This document shows positions 1 through 5,806 of a stretch of DNA of 5,890 nt, in pieces. Position numbers and translations under genes: made by a program. The notes under the pieces were generated by a model, which saw nothing but the letters and a program-made list of their open reading frames with translations, did no database searches and was not told the DNA's origin. Source of the stretch: a bacterium. GTDB lineage: Bacteria > Caldisericota > Caldisericia > B22-G15. How positions within the stretch are numbered: position 1 is the first letter of the stretch; every line of letters begins with the position of its first letter. The stretch spans positions 1 through 5,890 of the forward strand of contig JAAYUH010000210.1 in the NCBI GenBank assembly GCA_012517755.1, given 5' to 3'.

Positions 1-679
1 AATCTCTAATATTTTGACCATCTCCATAAACAGGAATTTGTTCACCTTTTAATGCTTTTTTTATTGTTAAAGGTATTAATTTTTCTGGATATTGCCTTGG
101 ACCAAAATTATTTGATGATCTCGTAATAATTATTGGTAATCCATAAGTTACAAAAAATGATTTTGCTAATAAATCTGCTGATGCTTTTGAAGCTGAATAA
201 GGACTATTTGGTTTTAAAGGAGATTCTTCATTAAATTTTTCTTTACTATCTAACGGCAAAGAACCATAAACTTCATCAGTACTTATCTGTATAAATCTAA
301 AATTATCTATTATGTTTTTTTTAATATATTCTTTTAAAACATCAAAAAGAGTATAAGCTCCTAAAACATTTGTTTTAATAAAAATTTCTGGCTCATCTAT
401 ACTTCTATCAACATGAGATTCTGCAGCAAAATTTACTACATAATTTGGTGTAAATTTATCAAAAATATATTCTAAAAGTTCTCTATTGCATATATCTCCT
501 TTTATAAAATAATAGTTACTTTTGTCAGAAACTCCATCAAGATTATTTAAATTACCTGCATATGTTAACTTATCAAGATTAATAATATTATAATTTGGAT
601 AATTTTTAAAAATATAATGAATAAAATTAGAACCTATAAACCCTGCACCACCTGTTATTAAAAAAACTTTTTTAAGCAT
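1..679 (-). CDS. rfbB: dTDP-glucose 4,6-dehydratase RfbB/RmlB (3' end beyond window)
   Basis: This enzyme converts dTDP-glucose to dTDP-4-keto-6-deoxyglucose, the second step of dTDP-L-rhamnose synthesis, in the cytoplasm with bound NAD+. I translated 226 codons from the ATG at 679; the frame is still open at the left edge. Visible features of the extended SDR family are the glycine-rich NAD motif GGAGFIGS (residues 10-17), NFAAESHVDRS (83-93), the catalytic STDEVYG (133-139, with T134, D135, E136), the YSASK active-site pair Y161/K165, and NNFGPRQYPEKLIP (190-203). The visible part ends in GDGQNIRD, matching the family. RfbB is normally about 320-360 residues, so roughly two thirds are present and the truncation is only the window edge. 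An AGGAG ribosome site (688-692) lies 8 nt before the ATG and fixes the start. It follows the glycosyltransferase gene by 38 nt and is split from the other rml genes by it. RmlB identity is very secure. Confidence 0.97.
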   Translation of the reverse strand, partial: MLKKVFLITGGAGFIGSNFIHYIFKNYPNYNIINLDKLTYAGNLNNLDGVSDKSNYYFIKGDICNRELLEYIFDKFTPNYVVNFAAESHVDRSIDEPEIFIKTNVLGAYTLFDVLKEYIKKNIIDNFRFIQISTDEVYGSLPLDSKEKFNEESPLKPNSPYSASKASADLLAKSFFVTYGLPIIITRSSNNFGPRQYPEKLIPLTIKKALKGEQIPVYGDGQNIRD

Positions 680-687
680 TATAATAA

Positions 688-692
688 CTCCT
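688..692 (-). promoter_or_regulatory. Strong Shine-Dalgarno site of rfbB
   Basis: AGGAG on the minus strand, 8 nt from the rfbB ATG, lies in the 38-nt gap after the glycosyltransferase stop codon. It is one of only two strong ribosome sites in the operon and indicates that rfbB is initiated independently rather than by coupling to the gene upstream. Confidence 0.85.
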
Positions 693-717
693 GTTTAAAA
701 TTATATCTTAAATTCAA

Positions 718-1896
718 CTATTTATTATTTTTAAATATTTTTAATTTTATAAGCATTGATTCAATTATTTTTCTTCTTTTAGTGTTTTTAGGTAGAAGAA
801 AATCTATGATTCTATAATATTTAGAAAGAAACTTCCAACCATGTGAATTATAAATGCTATTTAATGTATTTATTTCTCTTGCATAATATTTATTGTGCTC
901 AATTGAAAGGAGATTAATTTTATTTTCAAGAATTACATTCAAATTTACATCTTCAGTTTGTTCTATTTTCATAAAAATATTTAAAATATTTTTTTCTAAA
1001 TCATATCTTTCTAAAGCTATATTATGAAGATATTCTCTGTCTTCCCAAGTAGTTAAGAAATTATTAATTACCTCCTTAAATATCATTTCACTTTCAATTT
1101 TTCTTTCTTCAGGTCTTCCAGAGAAAGTATAATATTCATTAATATCAAGATTATCTTTATTAATCCAGCCAGGTCCACCAAAATGGTCATAACAATATAC
1201 AGGAATACCAAGGGCTAAAGCAAAATAAACAGTTCTTCCAATTGATATAATCGCATCGTATTTTATCAATTTATCACATGTTATAAGGTCATATTTATAA
1301 TTCATTCCTAAAATATCCGTTTTAATACTGTTTTTTCTTAATAAATCTATGGTTTCGATTATTTCTTTAGGAATATGATTAGAAATAATGGCTATTTTTT
1401 GGAGTTTAGGTGTAGTATTGTTTTCAAAATAATTAAAACAATTTTTAGATAGAGAATTTGGAAAATAATAAATATTCTTTTCATCAACACCCAATTTTAT
1501 TAATTTATTTTTTATAGCTTTAGAATTAGCTAAACAAAGTGATAAATCATTAATGAATATGGGTGGAAGTTCTAAAGGTTCATATGAAGATAAACTTGAA
1601 TAAATAATTTTTTTAGTTTTTAAATTTTGATTTAAAATATGATATAAAACTGGGGAATGATGAGACCAAATAATATCATAATTTTTATTATCTAATTCTT
1701 TTTCTAAAACATTAATTACTTTTACATTATTTTCATCAAAATATTTTTTTAGAGGATAATCGTATATGAAGGTTGCTACTGTAACTTCATATTCCCTACT
1801 TAAAAAAAATTTGGATAATTCTAAAGTAGTCAACTCTGAACCTGCAAAATTTTTTAAATGATGATTAGTGATTAATATTGATTTATAATTATCCAT
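718..1896 (-). CDS. GT-B fold glycosyltransferase, family 4-like
   Basis: A 392-residue protein with the two-domain look of a GT-B enzyme. The N-terminal half starts with a beta strand and glycine/acid loop (SILIT, then NFAGSELTTLEL around 17-27), the usual acceptor-side start of GT4-type enzymes, followed by DIIWSHHSP (74-82) and a segment that reads as a donor-domain linker (NIYYFPNSLS, 141-150). The C-terminal half has a new strand (KIAIISNH, 167-174), YDAIISIGRTVYFALALGIPVYC (213-235), then DHFGGPGWI (237-245) and FSGRP (258-262). The usual E-x7-E donor motif is not evident; the position of the second Glu seems to be aromatic (Y224/F225). A tail from about 353 to 392 is very basic (WKFLSKYYR, then PKNTKRRK) and may lie on the membrane. 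There is no signal peptide and no transmembrane segment. The start follows the rfbD stop by 21 nt with only a weak ribosome site. In this operon it most likely builds the rhamnose-containing glycan. Donor, acceptor and linkage cannot be read from the sequence. Confidence 0.82.
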   Translation of the reverse strand: MDNYKSILITNHHLKNFAGSELTTLELSKFFLSREYEVTVATFIYDYPLKKYFDENNVKVINVLEKELDNKNYDIIWSHHSPVLYHILNQNLKTKKIIYSSLSSYEPLELPPIFINDLSLCLANSKAIKNKLIKLGVDEKNIYYFPNSLSKNCFNYFENNTTPKLQKIAIISNHIPKEIIETIDLLRKNSIKTDILGMNYKYDLITCDKLIKYDAIISIGRTVYFALALGIPVYCYDHFGGPGWINKDNLDINEYYTFSGRPEERKIESEMIFKEVINNFLTTWEDREYLHNIALERYDLEKNILNIFMKIEQTEDVNLNVILENKINLLSIEHNKYYAREINTLNSIYNSHGWKFLSKYYRIIDFLLPKNTKRRKIIESMLIKLKIFKNNK

Positions 1897-1917
1897 TCTA
1901 GTTTTCTTTTAATAAAA

Positions 1918-2769
1918 TCATATAAATTTACCTTTATATTTATTGAAAAAATCTTCCAATGCTTCATTCCAGTGTCTCATAATATTTAAATTTTCTAATT
2001 TTAAATTGTAATTTTCAAGTACTGAGTATTTTGGTCTTTTTGCTTTTTGTTTTAATTCCTCTGTTTTTATTGGAATTATTTCAACATTTAGATTCAATTT
2101 TTCTACTATTTTTATTGAAAATTGGTACCATGTTGTAAAACCTTCATTTGATGAATGAAATAAACCAACATAATCTTTTTTAATTAACTCATAAGTTTGT
2201 TTAACTACATCAAAAGTATAAGTTGGAGTGCCAATCTGATCATCAACAACTTTAATTGCTTCATTCACTTTAGATAAATCAATAATTTTTTTTATAAAGT
2301 TGATACCCTTTAAACCATATAGCCATGAAATTCTTAAAATTAAATGATTTGGATTATATAATTTTGTATTTATCTCACCTAATAATTTAGTTTTTCCATA
2401 AATTGATAAAGGATTAGGTTCATCTAATTCTGTGTATGGTGAATTTTTTGTACCATTAAAAATATAATCTGTACTAAAAAATATTATTTTAGAATTGACT
2501 TTATATGAAACATATGAACTATTTCTTGCACCAATTACATTTGTTAAATATGCTATATCTTCTTCATCTTCTGCTTTATCAACATTAGTATATGCTGCAC
2601 AATTTATAACAATATCTGGCTTAATCACACTAAATTTTTCTATCAAAACCCTTAGGTTTAATATATCAAGTTCTTTGTGAGAAAAAGAAAATAAATCTAC
2701 TTTATCTTCCAAAAAATCAACAAATTCTGAACCTAATTGTCCATTGCTTCCTAAAATAATTACTTTCAT
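1918..2769 (-). CDS. rfbD: dTDP-4-dehydrorhamnose reductase RfbD/RmlD
   Basis: This enzyme reduces dTDP-4-keto-L-rhamnose to dTDP-L-rhamnose with NAD(P)H, the last step of the pathway. The protein has 283 residues, the usual length for RmlD. The Rossmann motif GSNGQLG (7-13) is followed by the conserved NCAAYTNVDKAE (56-67), STDYIFNG (99-106), the catalytic YGKTK with Y124 and K128, RISWLYG (146-152), DDQIGTPT (176-183) and RPKYSVL (245-251), all in the family order. Its ATG directly abuts the rfbC stop (TAAATG) with only a weak GAAGA upstream, so translation probably depends on ribosomes finishing rfbC. The stop is TGA. All active-site residues expected from the family are present, and I see no frameshift or missing part. 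Confidence 0.96.
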   Translation of the reverse strand: MKVIILGSNGQLGSEFVDFLEDKVDLFSFSHKELDILNLRVLIEKFSVIKPDIVINCAAYTNVDKAEDEEDIAYLTNVIGARNSSYVSYKVNSKIIFFSTDYIFNGTKNSPYTELDEPNPLSIYGKTKLLGEINTKLYNPNHLILRISWLYGLKGINFIKKIIDLSKVNEAIKVVDDQIGTPTYTFDVVKQTYELIKKDYVGLFHSSNEGFTTWYQFSIKIVEKLNLNVEIIPIKTEELKQKAKRPKYSVLENYNLKLENLNIMRHWNEALEDFFNKYKGKFI

Positions 2770-3333
2770 TTAATCTTCAAAAAAATTAATATAACTTTTA
2801 AATTTTGGCAGATTCATGTCTTTTTCTGAAATAATTAATTTATCTATCTCACTTAATGGCCAATTAATATTTAAAAAATCATCGTTCCAAATTATTCCAG
2901 TTTCATATTCTGGATAATAAAAATCAGTACATTTATATATAATTTCAGTATCATCTTCTAATGATAAAAAACCATGTGCAAAATTTGGAGGTATAAATAT
3001 TTGTTTTTTATTATATTCAGATAACTCAATTCCAAACCATTTAGAAAAAGTTTGTGAATCTTTTCTTAAATCGACTGCAACATCAAATATTTTACCTTTT
3101 AAAACTCTAACTAATTTTCCCTGTGAGTGTCTTTTTTGAAAATGTAAACCCCTTAAAACTCCTTTTTTAGATTTTGATTGATTTTCTTGAACAAAATCAC
3201 AATCTATTCCAAAGTCTTTAAATTCTAATAAATTATAACTTTCAAAAAAATAACCTCTTTCATCATTAATTATTTTTGGTTCTATTATTATTAAATTTTT
3301 AATAATTACCTCTTTAAAATTAAATTTAGCCAT
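2770..3333 (-). CDS. rfbC: dTDP-4-dehydrorhamnose 3,5-epimerase RfbC/RmlC
   Basis: This enzyme epimerises C3 and C5 of dTDP-4-keto-6-deoxyglucose to give dTDP-4-keto-L-rhamnose. It is a 187-residue cupin-fold protein of normal length. The sequence shows the family marks in order: NDERGYFFES (23-32), FVQENQSKSKKGVLRGLHFQ (47-66) with the catalytic histidine H64, QGKLVRVLKGKIFDVAVDLR (71-90), IFIPPNFAHGFLSLED (112-127), YKCTDFYYPEYE (133-144) carrying the active-site tyrosines, and SEKD (169-172), whose Asp corresponds to the catalytic dyad partner of the histidine. The ATG overlaps the end of rfbA by 8 nt (ATGGCTAA) and has no clear ribosome site, so it is probably translationally coupled to rfbA. 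The gene abuts rfbD. The identity is secure. Confidence 0.97.
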   Translation of the reverse strand: MAKFNFKEVIIKNLIIIEPKIINDERGYFFESYNLLEFKDFGIDCDFVQENQSKSKKGVLRGLHFQKRHSQGKLVRVLKGKIFDVAVDLRKDSQTFSKWFGIELSEYNKKQIFIPPNFAHGFLSLEDDTEIIYKCTDFYYPEYETGIIWNDDFLNINWPLSEIDKLIISEKDMNLPKFKSYINFFED

Positions 3334-4066
3334 TTCTAATATTATTAAAATTAAGCACTAAATCTTTTGCTAATGTGTTTGAAAAATACAAAGATGAGAA
3401 AGTCCCTGCATCTGTCCACCAATCTTCTAAAATATTAAAAGTAAGTTTATTTTCTTTTAAATAAGCATTATTAACATCTGTTATCTCAAGCTCACCTCTT
3501 GGTGAAGGCTTTAATTTATTTATTATTTCAAAAACTTCTGAATCATACATATAAATGCCCGTTATGATATAATTACTCTTTGGTTTTTTTGGTTTTTCCT
3601 CAATAGATATTATTTTTCCATTTTTAATTTCAGCTACACCAAATCTTTGAGGATCTTCTACTTCTTTAAGAATAACTTTTGCACCCTTTTCCTGTTTTTC
3701 AAATTCAAATACAAAATTTTTAATACTGCTCTTAAAAATATTATCTCCAAGAATAACAACACACTTATCATTTTTAATAAAATTCTTAGCAAGACCTAAT
3801 GCTTCTGCTATTCCACCTGCCTTATCCTGTACTTTATATGTAAAATCTAATCCAAAGTCACCACCACTACCTAAAAGTTCCATAACATCACCCATATGTT
3901 CTCTTCCAGTAACTATCAATATCTCAAATATTCCTGCCTCTTTTAATTTATAAATTGGATAAAAAATCATTGGGTACTTTCCTACAGGTAAAAGGTGTTT
4001 ATTTGTAACTTTTGTTAGAGGATGTAGTCTTGAGCCAGTTCCACCTGCTAAAATTACTCCTTTCAT
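3326..4066 (-). CDS. rfbA: Glucose-1-phosphate thymidylyltransferase RfbA/RmlA, short form
   Basis: This enzyme joins glucose-1-phosphate to dTTP, giving dTDP-glucose and pyrophosphate, the committed first step toward dTDP-L-rhamnose. From the ATG at 4066 the protein has 246 residues. It starts with the nucleotidyltransferase signature LAGGTGSRLHPLT (6-18), followed by LLPVGKYPMIFYP (25-37), GDNIF (107-111) with the metal-binding Asp, DPQRFGVAE (138-146), EEKPKKPKS (156-164), RGELEITDVN (190-199) and WWTDAGT (216-222). The reading frame is open up to an ATG at 4126, which would add 20 residues. I reject that start because it would overlap the ATPase gene by 29 nt, whereas the ATG at 4066 has AGAGGTG 7 nt upstream and gives the MKGVILAGG opening universal in the family. 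Many RmlA proteins have about 290 residues; this one ends soon after DAGT and so lacks the extra C-terminal helices, like the short Bacillus-type enzymes. Confidence 0.95.
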   Translation of the reverse strand: MKGVILAGGTGSRLHPLTKVTNKHLLPVGKYPMIFYPIYKLKEAGIFEILIVTGREHMGDVMELLGSGGDFGLDFTYKVQDKAGGIAEALGLAKNFIKNDKCVVILGDNIFKSSIKNFVFEFEKQEKGAKVILKEVEDPQRFGVAEIKNGKIISIEEKPKKPKSNYIITGIYMYDSEVFEIINKLKPSPRGELEITDVNNAYLKENKLTFNILEDWWTDAGTFSSLYFSNTLAKDLVLNFNNIRNG

Positions 4067-4073
4067 TATTTGA

Positions 4074-4080
4074 CACCTCT
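4074..4080 (-). promoter_or_regulatory. Strong Shine-Dalgarno site that fixes the rfbA start
   Basis: AGAGGTG on the minus strand lies 7 nt upstream of the ATG at 4066, in the 31-nt gap after the ATPase stop codon. It decides between two in-frame starts (4126 and 4066) in favour of the shorter one. Confidence 0.9.
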
Positions 4081-4097
4081 TTTTAATATTTTTTAAT

Positions 4098-4838
4098 TTA
4101 TTTCTCAATTTTATTATAATTTTCAATTATTTTATTGACATCTCCAACATTTTTAATTTCTCCCTTCTCTAACATAATAACTTTTTTACAATTTTCTTTT
4201 ATAGCATTCATATCATGAGAGACAAATAAAAGTGTAGCACTTTTTTCTTTCATTTCATTCATTCTTTTTATACATTTTTCTCTAAACTCTGCATCTCCAA
4301 CTGCGAATACCTCATCTAAAAGGATAATATCTGGTTCAAGTGATGTAGCAACAGAAAAACCAAGTCTTAATATCATACCTGAGGAGTAGGTTCTTAAAGG
4401 AGAATTAATAAAATCTTTTAATCCTGAGAACTCGACAATCTCTTCATATTTTTCTTCAATCTCTTTTCTTGTCATTCCAAGAAGTAACCCATTTATAAAA
4501 ATATTTTCTGCACCAGTTAGTTCCATATCAAAACCTGCTCCAAGTTCTATTATTGGCATAATTTTTCCTTTTACAAAAACTTTTCCTTCTGTTGGTTTAT
4601 ATACACCTGCTATAATTCTTAAAAGGGTAGTTTTTCCTGCACCATTTCTACCAATTATACCAATACTTTCACCTTTTTTAATTTCAAGATTTATATTTTT
4701 AATTGCATAAAAATTTATATATGAGACCTTTTTAGATAATAATTTAATTGCAAATTCTTTCAATGATGAAGATTTTTCTTTTTGTAATCTAAATTTTAAA
4801 GATACATTTTCAAGTTTAATTACTGTATCTTCATTCAT
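4098..4838 (-). CDS. wzt: ABC transporter ATP-binding protein for polysaccharide export (Wzt/KpsT type)
   Basis: This is the cytoplasmic ATPase that powers export of a lipid-linked polysaccharide through its Wzm-type partner. It has 246 residues: the Walker A motif GRNGAGKT (63-70), the subfamily's Glu-containing Q-loop region ELGAGFDMELTGAENI (98-113), the signature YSSGM (151-155) in place of LSGGQ, as is normal in Wzt/KpsT/TagH proteins, Walker B DIILLDE (170-176) followed by FAVGD, and the H-loop SHD with H208. An N-terminal extension (residues 1-44, before AIKNINLEIKKGE) is also typical of the subfamily. The protein ends just after the nucleotide-binding domain, so there is no C-terminal carbohydrate-binding domain like that of E. 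coli O9a Wzt. The ATG overlaps the permease stop (ATGA, 4 nt) without a good ribosome site, which points to translational coupling and a one-to-one complex. Export of O-antigen, capsule or teichoic-type polymer cannot be told apart from this protein alone. Confidence 0.95.
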   Translation of the reverse strand: MNEDTVIKLENVSLKFRLQKEKSSSLKEFAIKLLSKKVSYINFYAIKNINLEIKKGESIGIIGRNGAGKTTLLRIIAGVYKPTEGKVFVKGKIMPIIELGAGFDMELTGAENIFINGLLLGMTRKEIEEKYEEIVEFSGLKDFINSPLRTYSSGMILRLGFSVATSLEPDIILLDEVFAVGDAEFREKCIKRMNEMKEKSATLLFVSHDMNAIKENCKKVIMLEKGEIKNVGDVNKIIENYNKIEK

Positions 4839-5599
4839 AGTAAATACATAACCTTATTTTCATTCATTTTAAAAAACCATAAACCAAAAATGAAAAAAGA
4901 GAGAGAGAAAATTAAAGATATAAAAAGAGAGTTCATTGTTGGTAAAGTTCCATAATAGATAATTTCTCTTATATTTGTAAGAATATGATAGATTGGATTG
5001 ATAAGTAAAAAAATTTTATATTTATCAGGAACAATTGAGGCTGGATAGAAAATTGGTGTTAGATACATCCATGCAAGTAATATTATTTGATAGATATATC
5101 CAATATCAGTAAAATATGCTGAAAGGATTGATAATATCAAAGAAATTCCTATTGTGAATAGAAGAAGAAAAAGCAAGGGAAATATTATAAAAATTATACT
5201 TAAATTAACTGGTGTCTTAAAAATAATCATTATAAACACTAATGGAATTAATGCATAAAGAAGATTAATAAACTGAGATAAAACTACAGAAATTACTAAA
5301 ATTGCTCTTGGGAAATAAACCTTTTTTAGAAGTGAAGCATTTGATATTAAAGAAAAAGAAGAAAGATTGGTTGAGGTAGAAAAAAAATTCCAAAAAATTA
5401 TACCTGATAATATGTAAACAGGATAATTTTTAATTTCAAATCTAAAAAGATAAGAGAAAACAATTGACATAACAACCATCATAAGTAGTGGATTAAGAAT
5501 TGACCAGAATACTCCAAGAATTGATCTTTTATATTTAACCTTTAAATCTTTTTTAATTAATTCAAAAAGTAAATCTCTTATCCAAATTATTTTACTCAT
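4835..5599 (-). CDS. wzm: ABC-2 type polysaccharide export permease (Wzm/KpsM type)
   Basis: This inner-membrane channel protein of the exporter is predicted to pair with the ATPase encoded immediately downstream. It has 254 residues, the normal length, with a cytoplasmic amphipathic start (FELIKKDLKVKYKRSILG, 12-29) that matches the conserved interface helix and RYKRSxLG motif. By eye there are about six hydrophobic segments: roughly 33-52, 60-73, 98-127, 133-160, 168-183 and 223-243. The family motif LLKKVYFPRAIL (90-101) sits between the second and third, and LLAWMYLTPIFYPASIVP (174-191) and NPIYHILTNIREIIY (201-215) are also typical. There is no signal peptide, as expected. The ATG at 5599 is directly preceded by an in-frame TAA, so the protein cannot start earlier, and the motifs at residues 12-29 rule out a later start. 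No Shine-Dalgarno sequence precedes it. It is the first gene of the operon, directly below the promoter. Confidence 0.94.
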   Translation of the reverse strand: MSKIIWIRDLLFELIKKDLKVKYKRSILGVFWSILNPLLMMVVMSIVFSYLFRFEIKNYPVYILSGIIFWNFFSTSTNLSSFSLISNASLLKKVYFPRAILVISVVLSQFINLLYALIPLVFIMIIFKTPVNLSIIFIIFPLLFLLLFTIGISLILSILSAYFTDIGYIYQIILLAWMYLTPIFYPASIVPDKYKIFLLINPIYHILTNIREIIYYGTLPTMNSLFISLIFSLSFFIFGLWFFKMNENKVMYLL

Positions 5600-5608
5600 T
5601 TATAAAAA

Positions 5609-5637
5609 ATTATCTATTAAAAAAGGCAAAGTGTCAA
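5609..5637 (-). promoter_or_regulatory. Sigma70-type promoter of the polysaccharide operon
   Basis: On the minus strand, a perfect -35 box TTGACA (5632-5637) is followed by a 17-nt spacer and a -10 box GATAAT (5609-5614, five of six consensus bases). The -10 box ends only 9 nt before the ATG of the permease gene, so transcription is predicted to start around 5601-5603, giving a leader of only a few nucleotides. The perfect -35 box, ideal spacing and position immediately before the first gene make chance unlikely even in AT-rich DNA. I see no obvious operator. Confidence 0.8.
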
Positions 5638-5678
5638 TAAAATATTAAGAGAGCCCTGAAAAAGTAATCCAAACTATC

Positions 5679-5762
5679 ATTCCTATAGAAGAAGGAATCT
5701 ATATTATTGATAGAAATACTGGATTCCCGTTTTCCCCGCTTTCGCGAGGATGGGAATGACAA
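5679..5762. repeat. Composite palindromic repeat, unit 1
   Basis: This unit has two inverted repeats. The first (5679-5698) is ATTCCT, 8 nt, AGGAAT. After a 20-nt AT-rich link comes the second (5719-5762), which opens with CTGGATTCCCG and ends with GGGAATGACAA; its palindrome proper is 5723-5757. The second palindrome is 35 nt long rather than 20, and contains a nested hairpin: TCC-C-CGC (5733-5739) pairs with GCG-A-GGA (5744-5750), with one C/A mismatch and a TTTC loop. The same two-part arrangement recurs at 5807-5874. It is markedly richer in G+C than the surrounding DNA and does not encode protein. Confidence 0.85.
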
Positions 5763-5769
5763 TAAAATA

Positions 5770-5798
5770 CTGGATTCCCGTTTACACGGGAATGACAA
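5770..5798. repeat. Single palindromic repeat, dRS3-like pattern
   Basis: A 29-nt element identical, base for base, to 5846-5874. It starts CTGG and ends TGACAA around the palindrome ATTCCCGTTTACACGGGAAT (5774-5793), which can form an 8-bp stem with a TTAC loop. The outer pattern ATTCCC-N8-GGGAAT is the one described for the neisserial dRS3 repeat, but that is a match of pattern only. This copy lacks the ATTCCT half seen in the flanking composite units. Confidence 0.88.
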
Positions 5799-5806
5799 AA
5801 AACATT

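Noticed and set aside
2495..2680. A plus-strand open frame of 61 codons
   Set aside because: It lies wholly inside rfbD, whose motifs are intact on the other strand. Its translation is low-complexity Ser/Leu/Ile with no recognisable domain.
4067..4126. A 20-residue N-terminal extension of RfbA starting at the ATG at 4126
   Set aside because: It would overlap the ATPase gene by 29 nt, is lysine-rich and unlike the family start, and the internal ATG at 4066 has a strong ribosome site and the conserved MKGVILAGG opening.
3326..4838. Slightly higher G+C in rfbA and the ATPase than in the glycosyltransferase and rfbB/rfbC genes, as a sign of separate origins
   Set aside because: My line counts give only a few points of difference with large scatter between neighbouring lines. 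Highly conserved glycine- and alanine-rich motifs would explain it.
4890..4915. A GA-rich simple repeat that could act as a phase-variation tract
   Set aside because: It is only a few GA units and codes for an ordinary hydrophobic part of the permease (Leu, Phe, Ser, Ile); AT-rich membrane genes commonly look like this.
5638..5678. A regulatory site or gene remnant between the promoter and the repeat array
   Set aside because: I see no inverted repeat, convincing open frame or recognisable motif in this short AT-rich segment.
5774..5793. An intrinsic terminator formed by the palindromes
   Set aside because: The stems could form in RNA of either strand, but none is followed directly by a run of U. 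The A-rich stretch after GACAA would be the wrong base for plus-strand transcripts.
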